Below are positions 34,915 through 48,235 of a stretch of 64,000 nt of DNA, one piece after another. Source of the DNA: Zelopaecilomyces penicillatus (taxonomy: Eukaryota; Ascomycota; Sordariomycetes; Hypocreales; Pseudodiploosporaceae); the NCBI GenBank assembly GCA_005765155.1, contig VCCP01000001.1, forward strand, positions 930,001 to 994,000, in the 5' to 3' direction. The notes below the pieces were generated by a model, which made no database searches, was not told the DNA's origin, and was given only the letters and a program-made list of their open reading frames with translations. The stretch's first letter is position 1. Each line of letters begins with the position of its first letter. The position numbers and the translations under genes are program-made.

Positions 34915-36174
34915 TCAAGTCCTTCGAGAGGAGCTGGAGGAAAACTCCTGGACGATCTTGTCATGCCACTCAAAGTGGTGAAGCATCTCCTCGGTCGATC
35001 CGCCCGGATTTTCTGGGTCAAAGAAGACTATAACTAGAAAGCCCCGTGGTTCATGACACGCCGACAACGAGTCTGGTGAATAGCAAGGGTCAGGTAAGCA
35101 GTTCTCCCAGTTTGGCGTCTTTGCAAGGCACACACAAGCCGTGTCTCTCTTCAAAAAGAAAAGAAGAAAAAAGGGAAAAGTTCAAGCTCAAGTCAATTGA
35201 ACCAACAACAGCACTGACTATGCAGCGACTTACATCCATTTGGAGGTTTATGGTGGTGCCACCTCCTGTCTCGCCACCGTCCTCGGTGCCCATTACCTCC
35301 GAGGAAAATCTCATCCGTTCGGTTGCTGTAGTGCGTCGAGTCTCCAGCCTCGCTAAAGGCCATGAGGCCGATGATGATGGGTAGCTCTCCGGCCAGTCCT
35401 CGCGATGGTGGCGCGTTCAAGTTGGGATTGCTGTATGTCGGGGGCACCAGGCTAGGGATCCAACTTGCGTTCACCCCAGCTGTATATTTTACCAGACCTG
35501 CACCGTCGCCCATGGGGCTATCCTCAGTTACAGCCTGAGAGATACCTTTCAAGTCATTCTCTCGCGGGTGAAAAAATTGCAACGGATGTTGTCTGGCGTC
35601 CCGCTGAGTCGAGGGGTCGCCGTCAACAACCACAATTGGAAGCAAGGGATTGCAAGAGAAAACTGAAGCTGATTTGTAAGTCGCTGGGAAGAACATCTTC
35701 CCATTGGAATCCAATGCCCATACATAGCCCTCTTGCCTCGGATATTCAGGCAAACCTCCTCCGCGGTGCCATTGATAGCCAAGGGCTTCTGTTACTTCAC
35801 CATCCATATACCGCATCACTCGACTTGGTATTTCACGCACATATCCACTTGGATGTCGGGGTGGTACGGTGTTAAACCAACAGTCCATACTGGAATCACC
35901 CTGCGAGGAGCCCAATTCGGAATCAACAAGAAGTTCGTTGACTACAAACAGGAAACTGAACGGGAAGGCCCTGGCATTAGCATCCCTGTGGATGTTGCTG
36001 CTTGCGACAGACCTGGCTTTGTCGCGTTCAGCTTTATGCCTCTCATTTGACTTTCGCGGACGCCCATTTGCCTGTGAAACGGAAAGAATTAGTAAAGCAC
36101 AAAGCCCAAGATCTAACAGAAAGAATCGCAAGATCAAGCAGGGGTCGCCGCACCAAGTTGTCCAACATGCTCAT
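34915..36174 (-). CDS. Unrecognised multi-exon gene, structure unresolved
   Basis: A likely first exon runs from ATG 36174 to 36118 (MSMLDNLVRRPLLDLAILS). A 46-nt intron follows, with a TACTAAT branch and TTTCACAG acceptor, and exon 2 begins at 36071 in the same frame. That frame then stays open to 35193. Within it, MDCWFNTVPPRHPSGYVR, GYVWALDSNGKMFFPATY and SWIPSLVPPTYSNPNLN read like genuine protein. The 3' end is ambiguous. A good donor (GTAAGT at about 35231) and a strong T-rich acceptor at about 35150 connect a different frame to a last exon ending at 34915 (FLVIVFFDPENPGG, then EEMLHHFEWHDKIVQEF). I do not recognise any domain. Protein length is somewhere near 320-390 aa. Confidence 0.45.
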
Positions 36175-37931
36175 TTGAAGAAAAGGTTATGTATGGGTTC
36201 TAGGAGTGCAGATAGATTGTGTTCAGAATTGAGCAGTGGATGGAATTCTATGTGGCCTTCTGTTGAGATACACCAACTTTCTTGACCTGATCTTTGAACT
36301 ACATATTATGGTGCAACTGTTCACTTCTTCCCCCAGCGCCACACACTCAGCAGAAGTATCGCTGCCCAAGTTCAAGTATCAAAAAGCTGTCGGTGAGATT
36401 AGGTTGTGATGTTGTGTGTCAACGACCGGCAAGATCGAGTCTCCTATACATCATTGATTTATATTAGGAGGGAGACTCATATGCAATGGCGGCTCTCAGA
36501 GTTCCCTTCGGCTTGCGGCTGAGATATGCTATGCGGGAAGGCCGGCATGTGGTTGACGTCGGCGTACATGAGCAAGATGGTCCCGTGAACAGAAATTCCA
36601 AAACCGGTGGGAAGGATCCATGTAGTCGGGTCTATAAATGTTTTAGTAGCTGTGTTGGCACTCTCTCTGCATGTCTCGTTGAGTTCTGTATGGACTTGAT
36701 AGGCAAACCCTGCGGCAAAGAATTGGCGACTATCATATGAAGCTTAATGCCCACCAACTCTCGGTCACAGTATCCCCGGAAAAAGAAAAACCAGGTGCTT
36801 GATAACACAGTTCTTAATCATCCATGGTCGACAGATGTGGCCTTGTTGCTTCTTCTTGACGGGCCAGCCCTTCTGACTCGCATGCGCTACCAACGCACAG
36901 CTGGCTGCCTGCATTGGGCTCCTCCTTCGCTTTATGTTGGGCCGGTCACTTGAATGAATCTGGGGTTGGAGAAGGTTTCAGCCCCTCTTCAGAAAGATGT
37001 CGACACCACACCCGGAGTCGTGGACCAATCGCTCAGGTGTTTACTGACCGGGCATTTGATCTGAATGGACATCTAGCCTTTTATGAAAAGTATTCGTATC
37101 AATGACGTGTTGATGAGGTTTCATAGATTTCGTCGACAAGACATTTCCTGCAAGCCCAGAATCTCGACTTTGAGACATCCACTTGGTTCTGTGTGTACTT
37201 TAGGCTGGTGGTGACAGATGAAAATCTTTACAGCCCTGTGCTTCTTGAGCTGGGGTTGTCGTTTGTGAAGTGTCGTTGGCCGACAAAGCCGACCACTGTT
37301 ACACAACCTGCATTGACAAGGGCAACTGTGCCAGAATTTGATATAACACTGCTTGAGACATCGTTAACCTTGCTTGGAGCACATCTAAGATCCAAAGCCG
37401 CTCATCTCCGGCTTCAAGCGAGGCAAATCTGCAGCAAGGGGCAGGGAGGGCGGCACGAAGGCTCTAAGTGAGTCTGACAAATCTAGTTTGTCGCATGCCG
37501 CCGGTTTGCCCCAGATCTTGTCGATGACAGTAATTGCATACCGCATGCAAGAAATTTAGCTGAATGGTCCAGAATTTTTCAACTGGGCACCAGACTACAT
37601 AGTGTATATAAGGTGTTGCAAATATGGTCAAGGTTATGTGAACTGGCCCAAGGACATGCGTATATTCTAGGCGCACAGGGTCGTCTTTCGTATATCGTTT
37701 TGATGTTAGCCTGTTAAGCTGTGGATATAGAATAAATCTCAATGCACAAAATTACATCCTCTTGATCCAATTGATTGAAATTTCTAGCCAACAATTTGTT
37801 GAACGACTCGTTATCCTTCGATTCGCAGAACTGACGTAGCAGTCGTGGGAGGGGATACCCATCGCCGGATGTGACGTGGGGTGGGCCTCACGAGGCCGTT
37901 CAACAACATCTATTTTCTTGGGTCTGTATTT
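36175..37931. other. Intergenic, no gene seen
   Basis: Between the unrecognised gene and the SET-domain gene. Only short frames are present, none with coding character. A TATATAAGG sequence occurs near 37615 without an obvious gene. Confidence 0.5.
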
Positions 37932-39537
37932 TTAATCTGATCGCTTCGTCCTCTTGCGCGGCGCTTCACCATCATCCGCTGTGATCTCCGAAGCAACTGC
38001 AGCCAAGTAAGTCTTGGCCTCCTGCAACAGTAGTTTCTCTCCAAGCCTGACTATTGTTGCCATCCTCTTTCGCTCGCTGAGATCTCCATTAGCGAGAAGG
38101 CGCTGATCGTCCGCCACAGTAGTCGAATATTGGGATACTAGGGTCTCAAGAGATCTTGATATAACCTCGTGTTGGATCTCATCTCGCTTGCGCTTATCCG
38201 GAATTGATGCGGCATCCAACTTGCGAACTACCTTCAAGAAGTCTTTCAACTGCTCCTGAAGGTCCTCTGGAAGTTCCCCAAATTTAGCTTGCCCATTGAA
38301 CGTGCCATCTGAGTTCGGCTCATCCCACTGGCGCTCTAACACAAATGTGTCCTCAAGATTATCTTGGTCGATTTGTTGTTTCTTCTCAGTGTGAGAATTA
38401 TAACTAAAAAAAATCTACAGGGAGGGGGCTCAACTCACTATTTTGTCCATTTGACTTGGTGATAGGCCCAGATGTGTTGCCACAGCGGACTCAACCATCT
38501 CCCACGACAGCTGAACGACATCGTAGCGCGAGTGTTTTGGGGTGACATATCCGTAACGACGAAGAAGCTCCGAGTTCGGGTGAGGCCCATAATAGTTGAG
38601 AATCTCTTCGCCAGCCTTGATGGCCCTCAGGGCTATAACTGTGAGACTGTCATCGCCGTAATTGACATGAGCCTTTATGTTATTAGTAAACAATAATTTC
38701 AAAGGTCTCTTGGGAGTATACGGGAGGCACACACATTGTACTCAGCATCTGAATTCAAAATGTCTGCCATTGGAACCATACCCATCGTGGACTTGGTTTC
38801 CCGGTCCTCGACCCACTCCTCTGTCTCATCTTCCTCTCGTTCGTCCTCATTTTCAAAGTCAAATGCATATGACATAATGGTGCTTCCCATACGATGGGCC
38901 AACTGGACGAGATCTACGTCGCTGCTGTCCTGGCTTCCAGGAAATGCATCTGGCTGGCCGCGAATAATGGGCACCAGCTTTTCCAAGAACATCTTGTCAG
39001 CACTGGCCCTTCCAATCTTCGAGCGCAGTGAGCTCCCTTGAAGCTCTTCGAGTTCCTCATCGGACCAAAACATGGGCGTATCAAAAGTGGCGGGAAGTAC
39101 GTCCAGATACGGCTTCCATTGCGAATTGTCACCTCGAAAGTGCTCAAACATCATGATGAGGATCAACGCACTCCATGAATCAAGCGGAGCAGCATCGTCA
39201 ATTTCCATGGCAGAGCCTCCATCATCTTCGTTCTCAAAGACGTTTGGCAATATCCGGCGTAGCTCTGAGGTTTCAGTATTGATAATGCTCTGTCTTGGAA
39301 TGGTAAATAGAACAGTGTCCGGTGCAATATCTCTGGTGGCCACTACCTATGATATCAGTAAAAGAACAAAGCCCACAACCAACCGAAGATCAAAGCGTAA
39401 AACTTACCTATACCACGACCAGCGCCTCGTGATCGAAGATCCGCAATCTGCAAAGATTCCGAGAAATTTGACCCAGGAAGCGCCTTGAACCATGCAAGGA
39501 ATGCATTGGTTCTTTCTTCAAACCCTTCAGGCGCCAT
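37932..39537 (-). CDS. rkm4: SET-domain protein lysine methyltransferase, RKM4/SETD6-like
   Basis: Class VII SET methyltransferase; yeast Rkm4 methylates a lysine of ribosomal protein L42. Predicted 474 aa from exons 39537-39408, 39342-38735, 38672-38439 and 38384-37932 (minus strand), with short introns of 54-65 nt. RGAGRGIVATRDI spans the first splice junction and is the SET opening motif. WKPYLDVLP is the family's insert motif. MADILNSDAEYNAHVNYGDDSL spans exons 2-3, and AGEEILNYYGPHPNSELLRRYG is the SET-C cofactor and catalytic block with its conserved Tyr. The C-terminal half is the Rubisco-LSMT substrate-binding-like helical domain, ending in a basic RKRTKRSD tail. An in-frame ATG six codons upstream (39555) is possible; 39537 has the better context. 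Confidence 0.9.
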
Positions 39538-40379
39538 TGTCGGCAACACACTCATAAAAAAGAGGTCAAATGAAGCGGATTTGATGCACCACTCGAATAG
39601 AACGCGATGTTGAGAGAATCACGATTCTTCTCTTGGTTTTCTTTCCTTCGACCTTGATGACGGTGAAATACAATGAGAGAGGCTGCTCCTTCCTGAAGAA
39701 ATCGGTTTGAACAACTGGGGAAAGCATTGCAAATTTTGTACAGTGCGTGCGCGCATTTTAGTCAGGGTATCAACACTGTACTGTGTGCAAAGCCATGCTC
39801 TAGCCAACGAAGAGACAACGATTACAAGATAGCCACGTTATAGTCATTTTGACTGTAATTTTTCAGCTTGGTATTTGATACGCATGTTGTCTATTTTACC
39901 AGTAAAGACTTTTCAGTGAGTTTGCAAATCCCCCATGGCGACGAGATCCTAAAGTGATGGGTATCACACACTCTTAAGACAATTGATTGCGACAACACCA
40001 TTTATTAAGCAATACTAGTTAATTTTCCAAGCAAGTAACATCTGATAAAAACTGAGTTGCTCTCTTATACATCTTGATTTGAACTACTGTACATCGAGAA
40101 AATCAACATCGTCTGCTTTATGATACAATATGCTTCGTCAAACTCCAAATCGAAACGTAAAAACGCTAAACACCCTGAGATGAATCGCCAACTCTCATCT
40201 TGAAAGACACGCTCAAACCCCCTAAAGAAACAAGGTTTCGGTAGCCGTTTATGCCCGAATGGCGTGCCAGTAGATGTATTGAAACATCAATTAATGCAGC
40301 GCCTTTGTGCTGTAGTCAGAACCAAATACATGGTGTTTTTCCTTTCTTTCTTGCCGAGACAAATAAGGCGCTCCTTTAC
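39538..40379. other. Intergenic, no gene seen
   Basis: Upstream of the SET-domain gene and downstream of the UVDE gene, both on the minus strand. AT-rich, no supported frame. Confidence 0.6.
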
Positions 40380-42400
40380 TCATTCATCGCCAACTTTCTT
40401 CTTGCTGTTCTTGACCTCTCTTTTCTTCGGCCGCAGCCACTCTTCCATACCCTCGGGCCAGTAGACCCGGTTGTATCGACCTCCCATTCCAAAATCTTCA
40501 GGGCTGATGGTCGTTTCCAGTGTTTCTTGTTCAACATCGTCCTCTTCAATGTCGTCGACCTTCTTCCCCTTTTTGCCCTTTTTGCTATTTTTGGCGGGCT
40601 GCTTCCTAGGTTCGTCGTCTCGCTCATATGGTACGATGTTGTTAAAAAGATCCCAGCCGGGGAGCTTGAAGGTCCGCATGAGCTCAAACACTGCCTGTTC
40701 CTTGTCTTTTGCCTCAATCATCAAATCCATGTCAGGATCGCACGGTGGGAGCGTTTTGACTCGCGGCGAGTGTTTCCGCCGGTCTTTTGGTGTAATGGCT
40801 CCAGCAGTTTGCTCGCTGTAATGCATTTTCTGAGTAATATCTTTCCTCGTCCAGGTTTTCCGGATACGATCATAGAGATCAATAATGTCAAGAGTTCCCT
40901 CCCGTATGCTGGGGTCGAATATAATATTGTGATGATGATAATCCAACACCAGTGGTATGTTCAGTTCTTCGCAAATTGGTAGCAATTCGTGAACGCTCCA
41001 CGAAACATCGTCATTCTCTAAAACCAGTCGTTTTTTGACCCCATCCGACAGTTTGCCATAATTCTCACGGAAACGATCCAGAGTTGCCGGTTTGTCGCCG
41101 TAGGTGCCACCCATGTGCAGAATCATGACAGCATCTCGGTCCGCCTGTGGAGGGAGTTTCAACAGCGAGAGCATTTCATCGTGATACTCCAAATCTCGTA
41201 TGGATGCCTTAATGACCTCTTTTCTTGGGCTGGCAATCTGTGTAAACTGTCCTGGATGTGTCGTAAGGCGATGGCCCAACTCCGCCGCCACCTTGCCTGC
41301 TTCAGCCAATACCTCGGATGCAAAGGGCGCCAGAGTGTAACCATGCTCCTCGTGGCTCGCAAATGGAAACATTTCGCTGCTGAGCCTCATGAATTTGATG
41401 CCATACTTGTGGTTCCAACGTATCATCTTGACGATGTCTCTTGCGTTTGCAAGACCCAGCGCTTGCGCATACTTCTGCCCCCTTTCAATTTCAGCCGGTT
41501 GCTCCTTGTCTGGTCTGTTTTTAGTTGCATGTTCTGGCTGATTTGGGTCCTGTAAGGGGTGTCGGTGTTCGATGATTGATGCTATTCTACAAGTCCTCGA
41601 AGAGAAAACTGGAGGATTGGCGGCTCTAAGATAAGTGTTAAGGCATGCCTGACAGGGGCATTGTTAGCAAACGGAGGACAGCGAGGCGCTAGATTACCGC
41701 CAGCAATACTCACATATCCCAAACGGCCTTTCCATGGCAAGGGCAGCCTGTCGCTGTTCACAGGCGGCGGTCGCTTGGCACATCGATCAGCAGTGTCGTC
41801 CTCGGGGCTGTCATCTATGGCTTCGGGCATTTCCACGTCCTCAGCCACATCTGGTAGTTCCATTTTGATCATGGTAGCTTCAGTTCTCAGCTCGCTGTCG
41901 GTAGCATGCTTCGTTTTTGTTGTTGAGCCACTCAGTCTGGACTGGTAAGTGGTCTCCTGGCTCTCCTCCATCGTTGACAGATCAGAACTCTCCACTGCTA
42001 AGCGCTGACGCTTAACGGCACTCTGTAGCTTCAGGCCCATCTCTCCCAGTTCCCGCATCGCACGCTCAACAGCTTCTTTTGATTCCCATACCTCTTGAAC
42101 CCGTCCTTTGGTCTGAGGCTCGGCTTGAGCCTGGTCTTTGGCACTGGGCCTTACATCGTCATCAGTGCCTGCCTCTGTAGTGGTGTTGGTCCTCCTAGAG
42201 CTTCGCCTTATGGACTTTGGAGGTGACCGCAGCGGGGGCGGCGCGGCTCTCTTCCTTTTGGGCGGCATGTTGTTGTTGTTGTTGATGCTGGTGAATGTAT
42301 TCTGATACACCACGCTCAAAGATGTCGTCGGCGGCGACGACAGCAGGGACTTGAGTCCCTTTGAGACGATATTTCTGGATCTAATATGGATGGTATTCAT
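40380..42400 (-). CDS. uve1: UV-damage endonuclease (UVDE/Uve1, Mus-18 type)
   Basis: Nicks DNA immediately 5' of UV photoproducts and other distortions, starting light-independent excision repair. Predicted 651 aa from exons 42400-41714 and 41648-40380 (minus strand). The 65-nt intron (GTGAGT donor, GCTAACA branch, CTGTCAG acceptor) is phase 0. The TIM-barrel metal ligands are visible: THPGQF (His360), LHMGGTYGDK (His407), LENDD, LDYHHHN (Asp465, His466-467) and KMHYSEQ (His505, Glu508). A Lys-rich linker and RYNRVYWPEGMEEWLRP tail follow. The first 44 residues contain no Asp or Glu and look like a mitochondrial presequence. A second ATG at residue 45 (42268) opens PPKRKR, a nuclear-localisation-like segment. 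Confidence 0.95.
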
Positions 42401-44810
42401 TCACGTATCCCGTGATCGCTATGATAGACAGCTGTGCGATTCCAACAGTATAAGTACTCCGTACGGATACACGCCTTGAAGAAGCACGATCATGTCAACC
42501 GGCACTTGCGAGGGTGTGACGCGCTTGAGGAATACATGCGCGGAACCGGAGATTCTCCTCCCGTTAAGAGGTCAACAACGGCAGGGGCAAGGCACTGAAG
42601 AGAACAGTAAGACTGGTGAAATCTGAGGACGAACCAGCTGTGATGACTTGCCAGTTTCGATCTGTAGGCACATTCGTCGATTCAGGGCGAGGCACAACGG
42701 CGATGAAGTCATTGGGCTGTGCAGCGATCTCGATCGGGAGCCGGGCAAGTATGACGCAGTACGTACCTGCTCCACACCAATCACTACTGCTTGACTGGCT
42801 AATGACGACGCTGTCTTCACTCAGCCGAGAACCAATTGTGCATGCAGCTTTTGGATTACGGACCAATCAACAAACGACTCAACGCAGCTCATTCGTAGGA
42901 AAAGGGAAGCTCCCACCCACACGGCACTAGACAACCCTAACCCCCGACTGGGACATCGCAAAGTTCGCAACCTTGACGAGGATCACCGGAGAAATGTCAC
43001 CGACGACGAGCTAAATGGCACCTCAATCCTCAACCTAAGCCCAACCCCGAGCCTAATTTGACATTTGGCCAAGCCCCACGTGCCAAATATGTAATATGGA
43101 TTTTGCCCACATATTCCACAAGTTCGGTACCAACCCCCACGTTGTGTTGAAGACCAGAGAAGGGATAGGTTGGGTAGCCAACGGAACGCAAGGCGTTTCC
43201 AACAGGTTCTTGGACCATGATATTAACACCATAGGCCACTGTTCCCTGAACAAATACATCCAGCCCGATGAAAGACAGCTGCCTCTGTGGCCACCTCATT
43301 CTACCCAATGTTGCCACAGCCACGTCACATAAGGCACCTCAATCCAGCTCTGTGATATCGGTGTGAGTTCAATGCGAGATTGTTGCAATACCAAAGACTT
43401 TGGGTCAGTATTGGATGTGAAGCGGAATCAACCACTGTCACATCCAATATTGCGTATCTGCTAATTACTCATAGTCTACCTCTCAACACCTGATATCAAT
43501 CCAACGTTACCTATCTGGCAGACCAACTTTCTCAGATTCTTTCTTTCCCAACACCCAATCAGCAGTTACTAAGCCAACGGCGTGTAGGTTAGGATGTCGA
43601 TAATCCCTTGCTTTCTTTTTTTTCTTTTTCTTCTATCGTTGCGTTATTCTCAACTGTAACTATATAAATATTTCAGTGATTTAAAAGACGACACATTTAC
43701 TTGTACAGATGTGATAGACTTGGTTTCGAGCCTACCCTAGAGTCACTCACCACGCCAAGAATTATCTTGTGTGAGCGTGAGCCGTTCACAGCGTTTCACA
43801 GCCACACGTGTGACCGCGCACCTGTTGTGTGCACTAAAACCAAGCTTCCTCTAGGCTTCTATCGATGAGTGCCCTAAAGGCGCTGCACGGCAACAGTTCC
43901 AGCGCCCTAGATTCGCCAACCTTATTGCTTGGCGCTGCGCCGACTGACCGAAAGCCTTCATCCCAGCAGAACTATTGGCCCTGGCAGGGGCAAAGCCAAG
44001 GCGCGACTGCCGCCCCAAGGCACTACCCCAGCCTTATTCGTGACAGCCGCGCCTCGTCATAGTGTGGCGTATAGAACGGCGCACGGTACAGATGATGATG
44101 GGAAGAATGAAGGGTTATTTTGCTCTCCAATTGTTTTTTATATTTGACGTCGTAGTTGTAGTCATAAATTTTCATCTCCGGCAATTTTTAAGAGACTGAA
44201 AGGTGCGTGAGATATTCTTCCTACATGTGGAAGCTGGTTCAGGCAGACTCATACAATGATAGAGAGCATTTGATGTCATGCTTTGGCTGGCACGCCGTGA
44301 TATCATCTCAAAATCTAGCAGCCTACCTCCATTCCATTGACCACTACCTTGATAGATGACCAATATCACTCAACCGCAAGTGAAAAGACATTGAAGACTA
44401 ATCAAAATGCTTCCTTTGCCACGCCGCGGACTTGTCAAGATGCAACCGTGGCAAATGCTGGGCCAGATTCCATCGCCTACTGTACTGTATAGGCACTGTA
44501 CGCTTCTCAGGATTCACCGACAAACCTTGCCTGCCAAGCCTCTGTTTTCGCTGTGGAGAAAAACTATTCCACATATTTCTGGGATGAAGTCATAATGTTG
44601 TGGCATTTCCGCTGCAAATTCTGCCCTTGTCGGTTCGCCACCCACCCGAAGTTACCCGCTTCTGTGGCTATATTACATGCTGGGTCCCTCCACTTTTGAA
44701 CCGTCTCGGACCATCTTTTAAAGTATTCTCGGCTGAGCTGGCTGAGCTGTTTTGCCGTCGATAATTTCACTTGATTGGCAGACTCGATTGATCTAATCAA
44801 GTCCGCTACT
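42401..44810. other. Divergent intergenic region between uve1 and ena1
   Basis: 2.4 kb between two divergent starts. No gene could be supported. It includes a pyrimidine-rich tract near 43615-43635. All three minus-strand frames are open for about 270 bp around 43053-43323, without protein-like character. Confidence 0.5.
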
Positions 44811-47800
44811 ATGAACGAGAAAGACACAAACGCTGAGCCGGAGCACAGCTCCGGCCAGTCCAACAAACCCATCTCGGCTCCGGCTCACTCATTGACGTTT
44901 GAGCAAGTAGCCCAGGAGCTCGGCGCAAACATCGACTCTGGACTTACTCCTGATGAAGTCAAGCGCCGCTTGGAAGAGTACGGGCGCAATGAGTTTGGTG
45001 AGCAAAAGGGTGTTCAACCTGCCAAAATTCTGCTGGGCCAAATTGCCAATGCCCTGACACTGGTGAGTACAACACCACCCCAGTATCTACACCTCCTTCT
45101 TTTGTATTGACTGGTTTCCCTGTGCAGGTCCTGATTCTGGCCATGGCTGCCTCTTTTGGAATCAAATCATGGATCGAAGGTGGCGTCATTACCGCCGTCA
45201 TCATTCTCAACGTCGTTGTTGGCTTTTTCCAGGAGTTCAAGGCCGCCAAGACAATGGACTCGCTTCGATCTCTTAGTTCACCTACGGCGCAGGCCGTCCG
45301 AAATGGCAATAACGAAACAGTTGTCACCGCTGAGATCGTTCCTGGAGACATGGTCGAGCTCAAGACTGGTGATACCGTCCCCGCCGACATTCGGCTCGTT
45401 GAGGCAGTAAACTTTGAAACCAATGAGGCTTTGCTCACTGGGGAGTCTCTCCCTGTTCGAAAAGAGATCCACTTGACCTTTGATGCTGATACTGGACCTG
45501 GTGATCGGCTCAATGTTGCCTACAGTTCGTCGACTGTCACCAAGGGGCGGGCTCGTGGCGTTGTCTTCGCTACTGGAATGTACACCGAAATTGGCCAGAT
45601 CGCAGCTGCTCTTAGAGGCAAGAGTTCTCGCCGTCGCCAACCCAAGCGCAGAGATGATGGCACGACTTCCTTTGGGAGATGGGCCCAGGCTTGGGGGCTG
45701 ACATTTTCTGACGCTTTCGGCCGCTTTCTTGGCGTTAATGTTGGTACCCCCCTCCAGAAAAAGCTGTCTAAATTGGCCTTGCTCTTGCTTGGGACAGCTA
45801 TAGTCTGCGCAGTCATTGTGTTGGGCGCCAACAAGTTCGACTCACAAAGAGAAGTTATCATCTATGCCGTGGCAACTGGGCTATCCATGATTCCGGCCTC
45901 CCTCGTCGTCGTTCTCACGATTACCATGGCTGCAGGCACAAAGCGAATGGTTCAGAGGAATGTCATTGTCCGAAACCTAAAGAGTCTTGAGGCTCTCGGT
46001 GCGGTTTCTAGTAAGTCCCACATATCCCTTTGTTTTCCCAACAGCTTAGTTTGCCTTTAGATATTTGTTCGGACAAGACTGGTACCCTGACACAGGGTAA
46101 CATGATTGTCAAAAAGGCGTGGATTCCTGGCCGTGGCACTTATTCTGTTGGCACAACCAGCGAGCCTTTCAACCCCACCGTTGGTGAGCTGGGCCTCAAG
46201 GAAGTCCAGCCCAAGGATATCGACTTCAGAGCCACCGATGCCGAAGGAGACGCAATCAACGCAGATGAGTTGATCGCAACCGATGCCGGTCTCAAAGAGT
46301 ATCTCAACGTTGCCTCGCTGGCCAATCTTGCATCTGTTTCTCAAGTTGATGGTGAGTGGCATGGCCGTGGCGATCCTACAGAAATTGCTATCCAAGTATT
46401 TGCGTCCCGATTCAACTGGAACCGTCTACGCCTTTCCCAAGGCCAGGCGGCTCAATGGCACCAAGTTGCCGAATTCCCATTTGACTCTGACGTGAAGAAA
46501 ATGTCGGTTATTTTTGAAGACAGGCACTCGCAGAAGCAGTGGCTCTTCACAAAGGGTGCTGTGGAGCGAGTCCTAACTTCATGCCCTCAGTATGCTTGCG
46601 GTGATGATGTCAAGGAATTCTCAGAAGAGATAAAAGCCGAAGTGCTCCAGAATATGGAAGCTATGGCCCGTTTGGGATTGCGTGTTCTGGCGCTTGCAAG
46701 CCGAACCGATTTCCGGCCCGTTAAAGAGAACGAGGCAGAACTTGACCGTGGCCAGTTTGAACAAGATCTTGTTTTCCGTGGCCTTATCGGTCTTTATGAC
46801 CCGCCCCGTCCAGAGTCCGCCCCGTCTGTCAAGCTGTGCCATGAAGCTGGCATCAGTGTTCACATGTTGACGGGCGATCACCCAGAGACTGCGCGCGCTA
46901 TAGCCCTCGAGGTTGGCATTTTGCCTAGTAGAATGTCTGAGATTGCTTCTGATGTGGCAAAAACCATGGTTATGGCAGCCTCTGATTTTGATAAACTAAC
47001 TGACCAGGAAATTGACCGTCTCCCTCTACTGCCACTGGTTGTTGCGCGATGCGCTCCGCAGACCAAGGTTCGCATGATTGAGGCTCTACATCGCCGCAAG
47101 TGCTTTGTCGCAATGACTGGCGATGGCGTCAATGACTCACCTAGCTTAAAGCGAGCTGATGTTGGTATTGCTATGGGCCAGGCCGGTTCTGATGTTGCCA
47201 AAGAGGCCTCTGATATTGTGCTTACGGATGACAATTTTGCCTCTATTTTAAACGCAGTGGAAGAGGGCCGACGAATGTTTGATAATATTCAGAAGTTCAT
47301 CTTGCATGTCTTGGCTGAGAATATCGCCCAAGCGTTCACCTTGCTTATAGGTCTTGTTTTCAAGGATAGTCGAGGTCTTTCCGTGTTCCCGCTGGCTCCT
47401 GTGGAAATCCTTTGGATTATCATGATCACATCTGGTATGCCGGACATGGGCCTAGGGTTTGAGGAAGCTGCCCCAGATATCATGAAGCGTCCTCCCCAGA
47501 ACGTAAGTCTTTCGGCAGTGCCCGTACCTCTTTCTACTATTCCATCAAATGTACAGATACTAATAAGATTTCCAGTTGAAACAAGGCGTGTTCACCCCTG
47601 AGCTTTTGATCGACATGGTTGTTTACGGCCTTTGGATGTCGGCCCTTTGCCTTTCTTCCTTTGTCCTCGTCTTGTATGGCTTTGGCCGTGGTGCGGCAGA
47701 TCTCGGCGACAACTGCAACAACGAGTATTCTGAGAGCTGCAAGGTAGTGTTTCGCGCTCGCGCAACAACATTTGCATGCCTCACTTGGTTCGCGTTGTTC

Positions 47801-48235
47801 CTGGCCTGGGAAATGGTCAACATGCGCCGGTCCTTCTTTCGCATGCAACCCAAGAGCAAGCGCTACTTTACACAGTGGATCGTGGACGCTTGGCGTAACC
47901 AGTTTCTCTTCTGGGCTATTGTGATTGGATTTGTAACCATGTTCCCCATCATTTACATTCCAAAACTAAACACTGTCATTTTCAAGCATGCCGGCATCAG
48001 CTGGGAGTGGGGAATTGTCTTCATCGAGGCGGTTCTGTTCTTCTTGGGTATAGAAGCCTGGAAGTGGGCTAAGCGAGTCTACTATCGCCGCAAGGCAAAG
48101 AACAGAAAAGGTGATGCCAGAGATCTCGAAAGCCGAGTGTTTGGCCACTACCTCAAGTCCAGTGGTGTTGATACTGGGGATGAAGAAAGCGTCTCTCAAA
48201 CTACTCCTAACGATACTATTCAGGTAGCTCAATGA
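44811..48235 (+). CDS. ena1: ENA-type P-type ATPase (sodium/potassium efflux pump)
   Basis: Type IID P-ATPase that exports Na+ or K+ across the plasma membrane using ATP; central to salt and alkaline-pH tolerance in fungi. Predicted 1078 aa from exons 44811-45062, 45128-46010, 46061-47502 and 47576-48235. Order: cation-ATPase N-terminal domain (LTFEQVAQELGANIDSGLTPDEV), helices 1-2, actuator loop with TGES (188-191), helices 3-4 with the MIPASLVVVLTITMA ion-site segment, then phosphorylation motif SDKTGT (Asp383). The nucleotide-binding domain has KGAVERVL, and the hinge MTGDGVNDSPSLK is near 730-742. Helices 5-10 close the protein. The split codon at intron 2 restores the NICSDKTG motif. Length is normal for the family. 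Na+ versus K+ preference cannot be told from sequence. Confidence 0.96.

Noticed and set aside
34554..35021. 155-codon hydrophobic minus-strand frame
   Set aside because: Hydrophobicity comes from T-rich sequence. It overlaps the more plausible last exon at 34915-35154 in another frame.
43030..43323. 97-codon minus-strand frame between uve1 and ena1
   Set aside because: All three minus-strand frames are open over much of this stretch, so openness is not evidence for any of them. No recognised motif.
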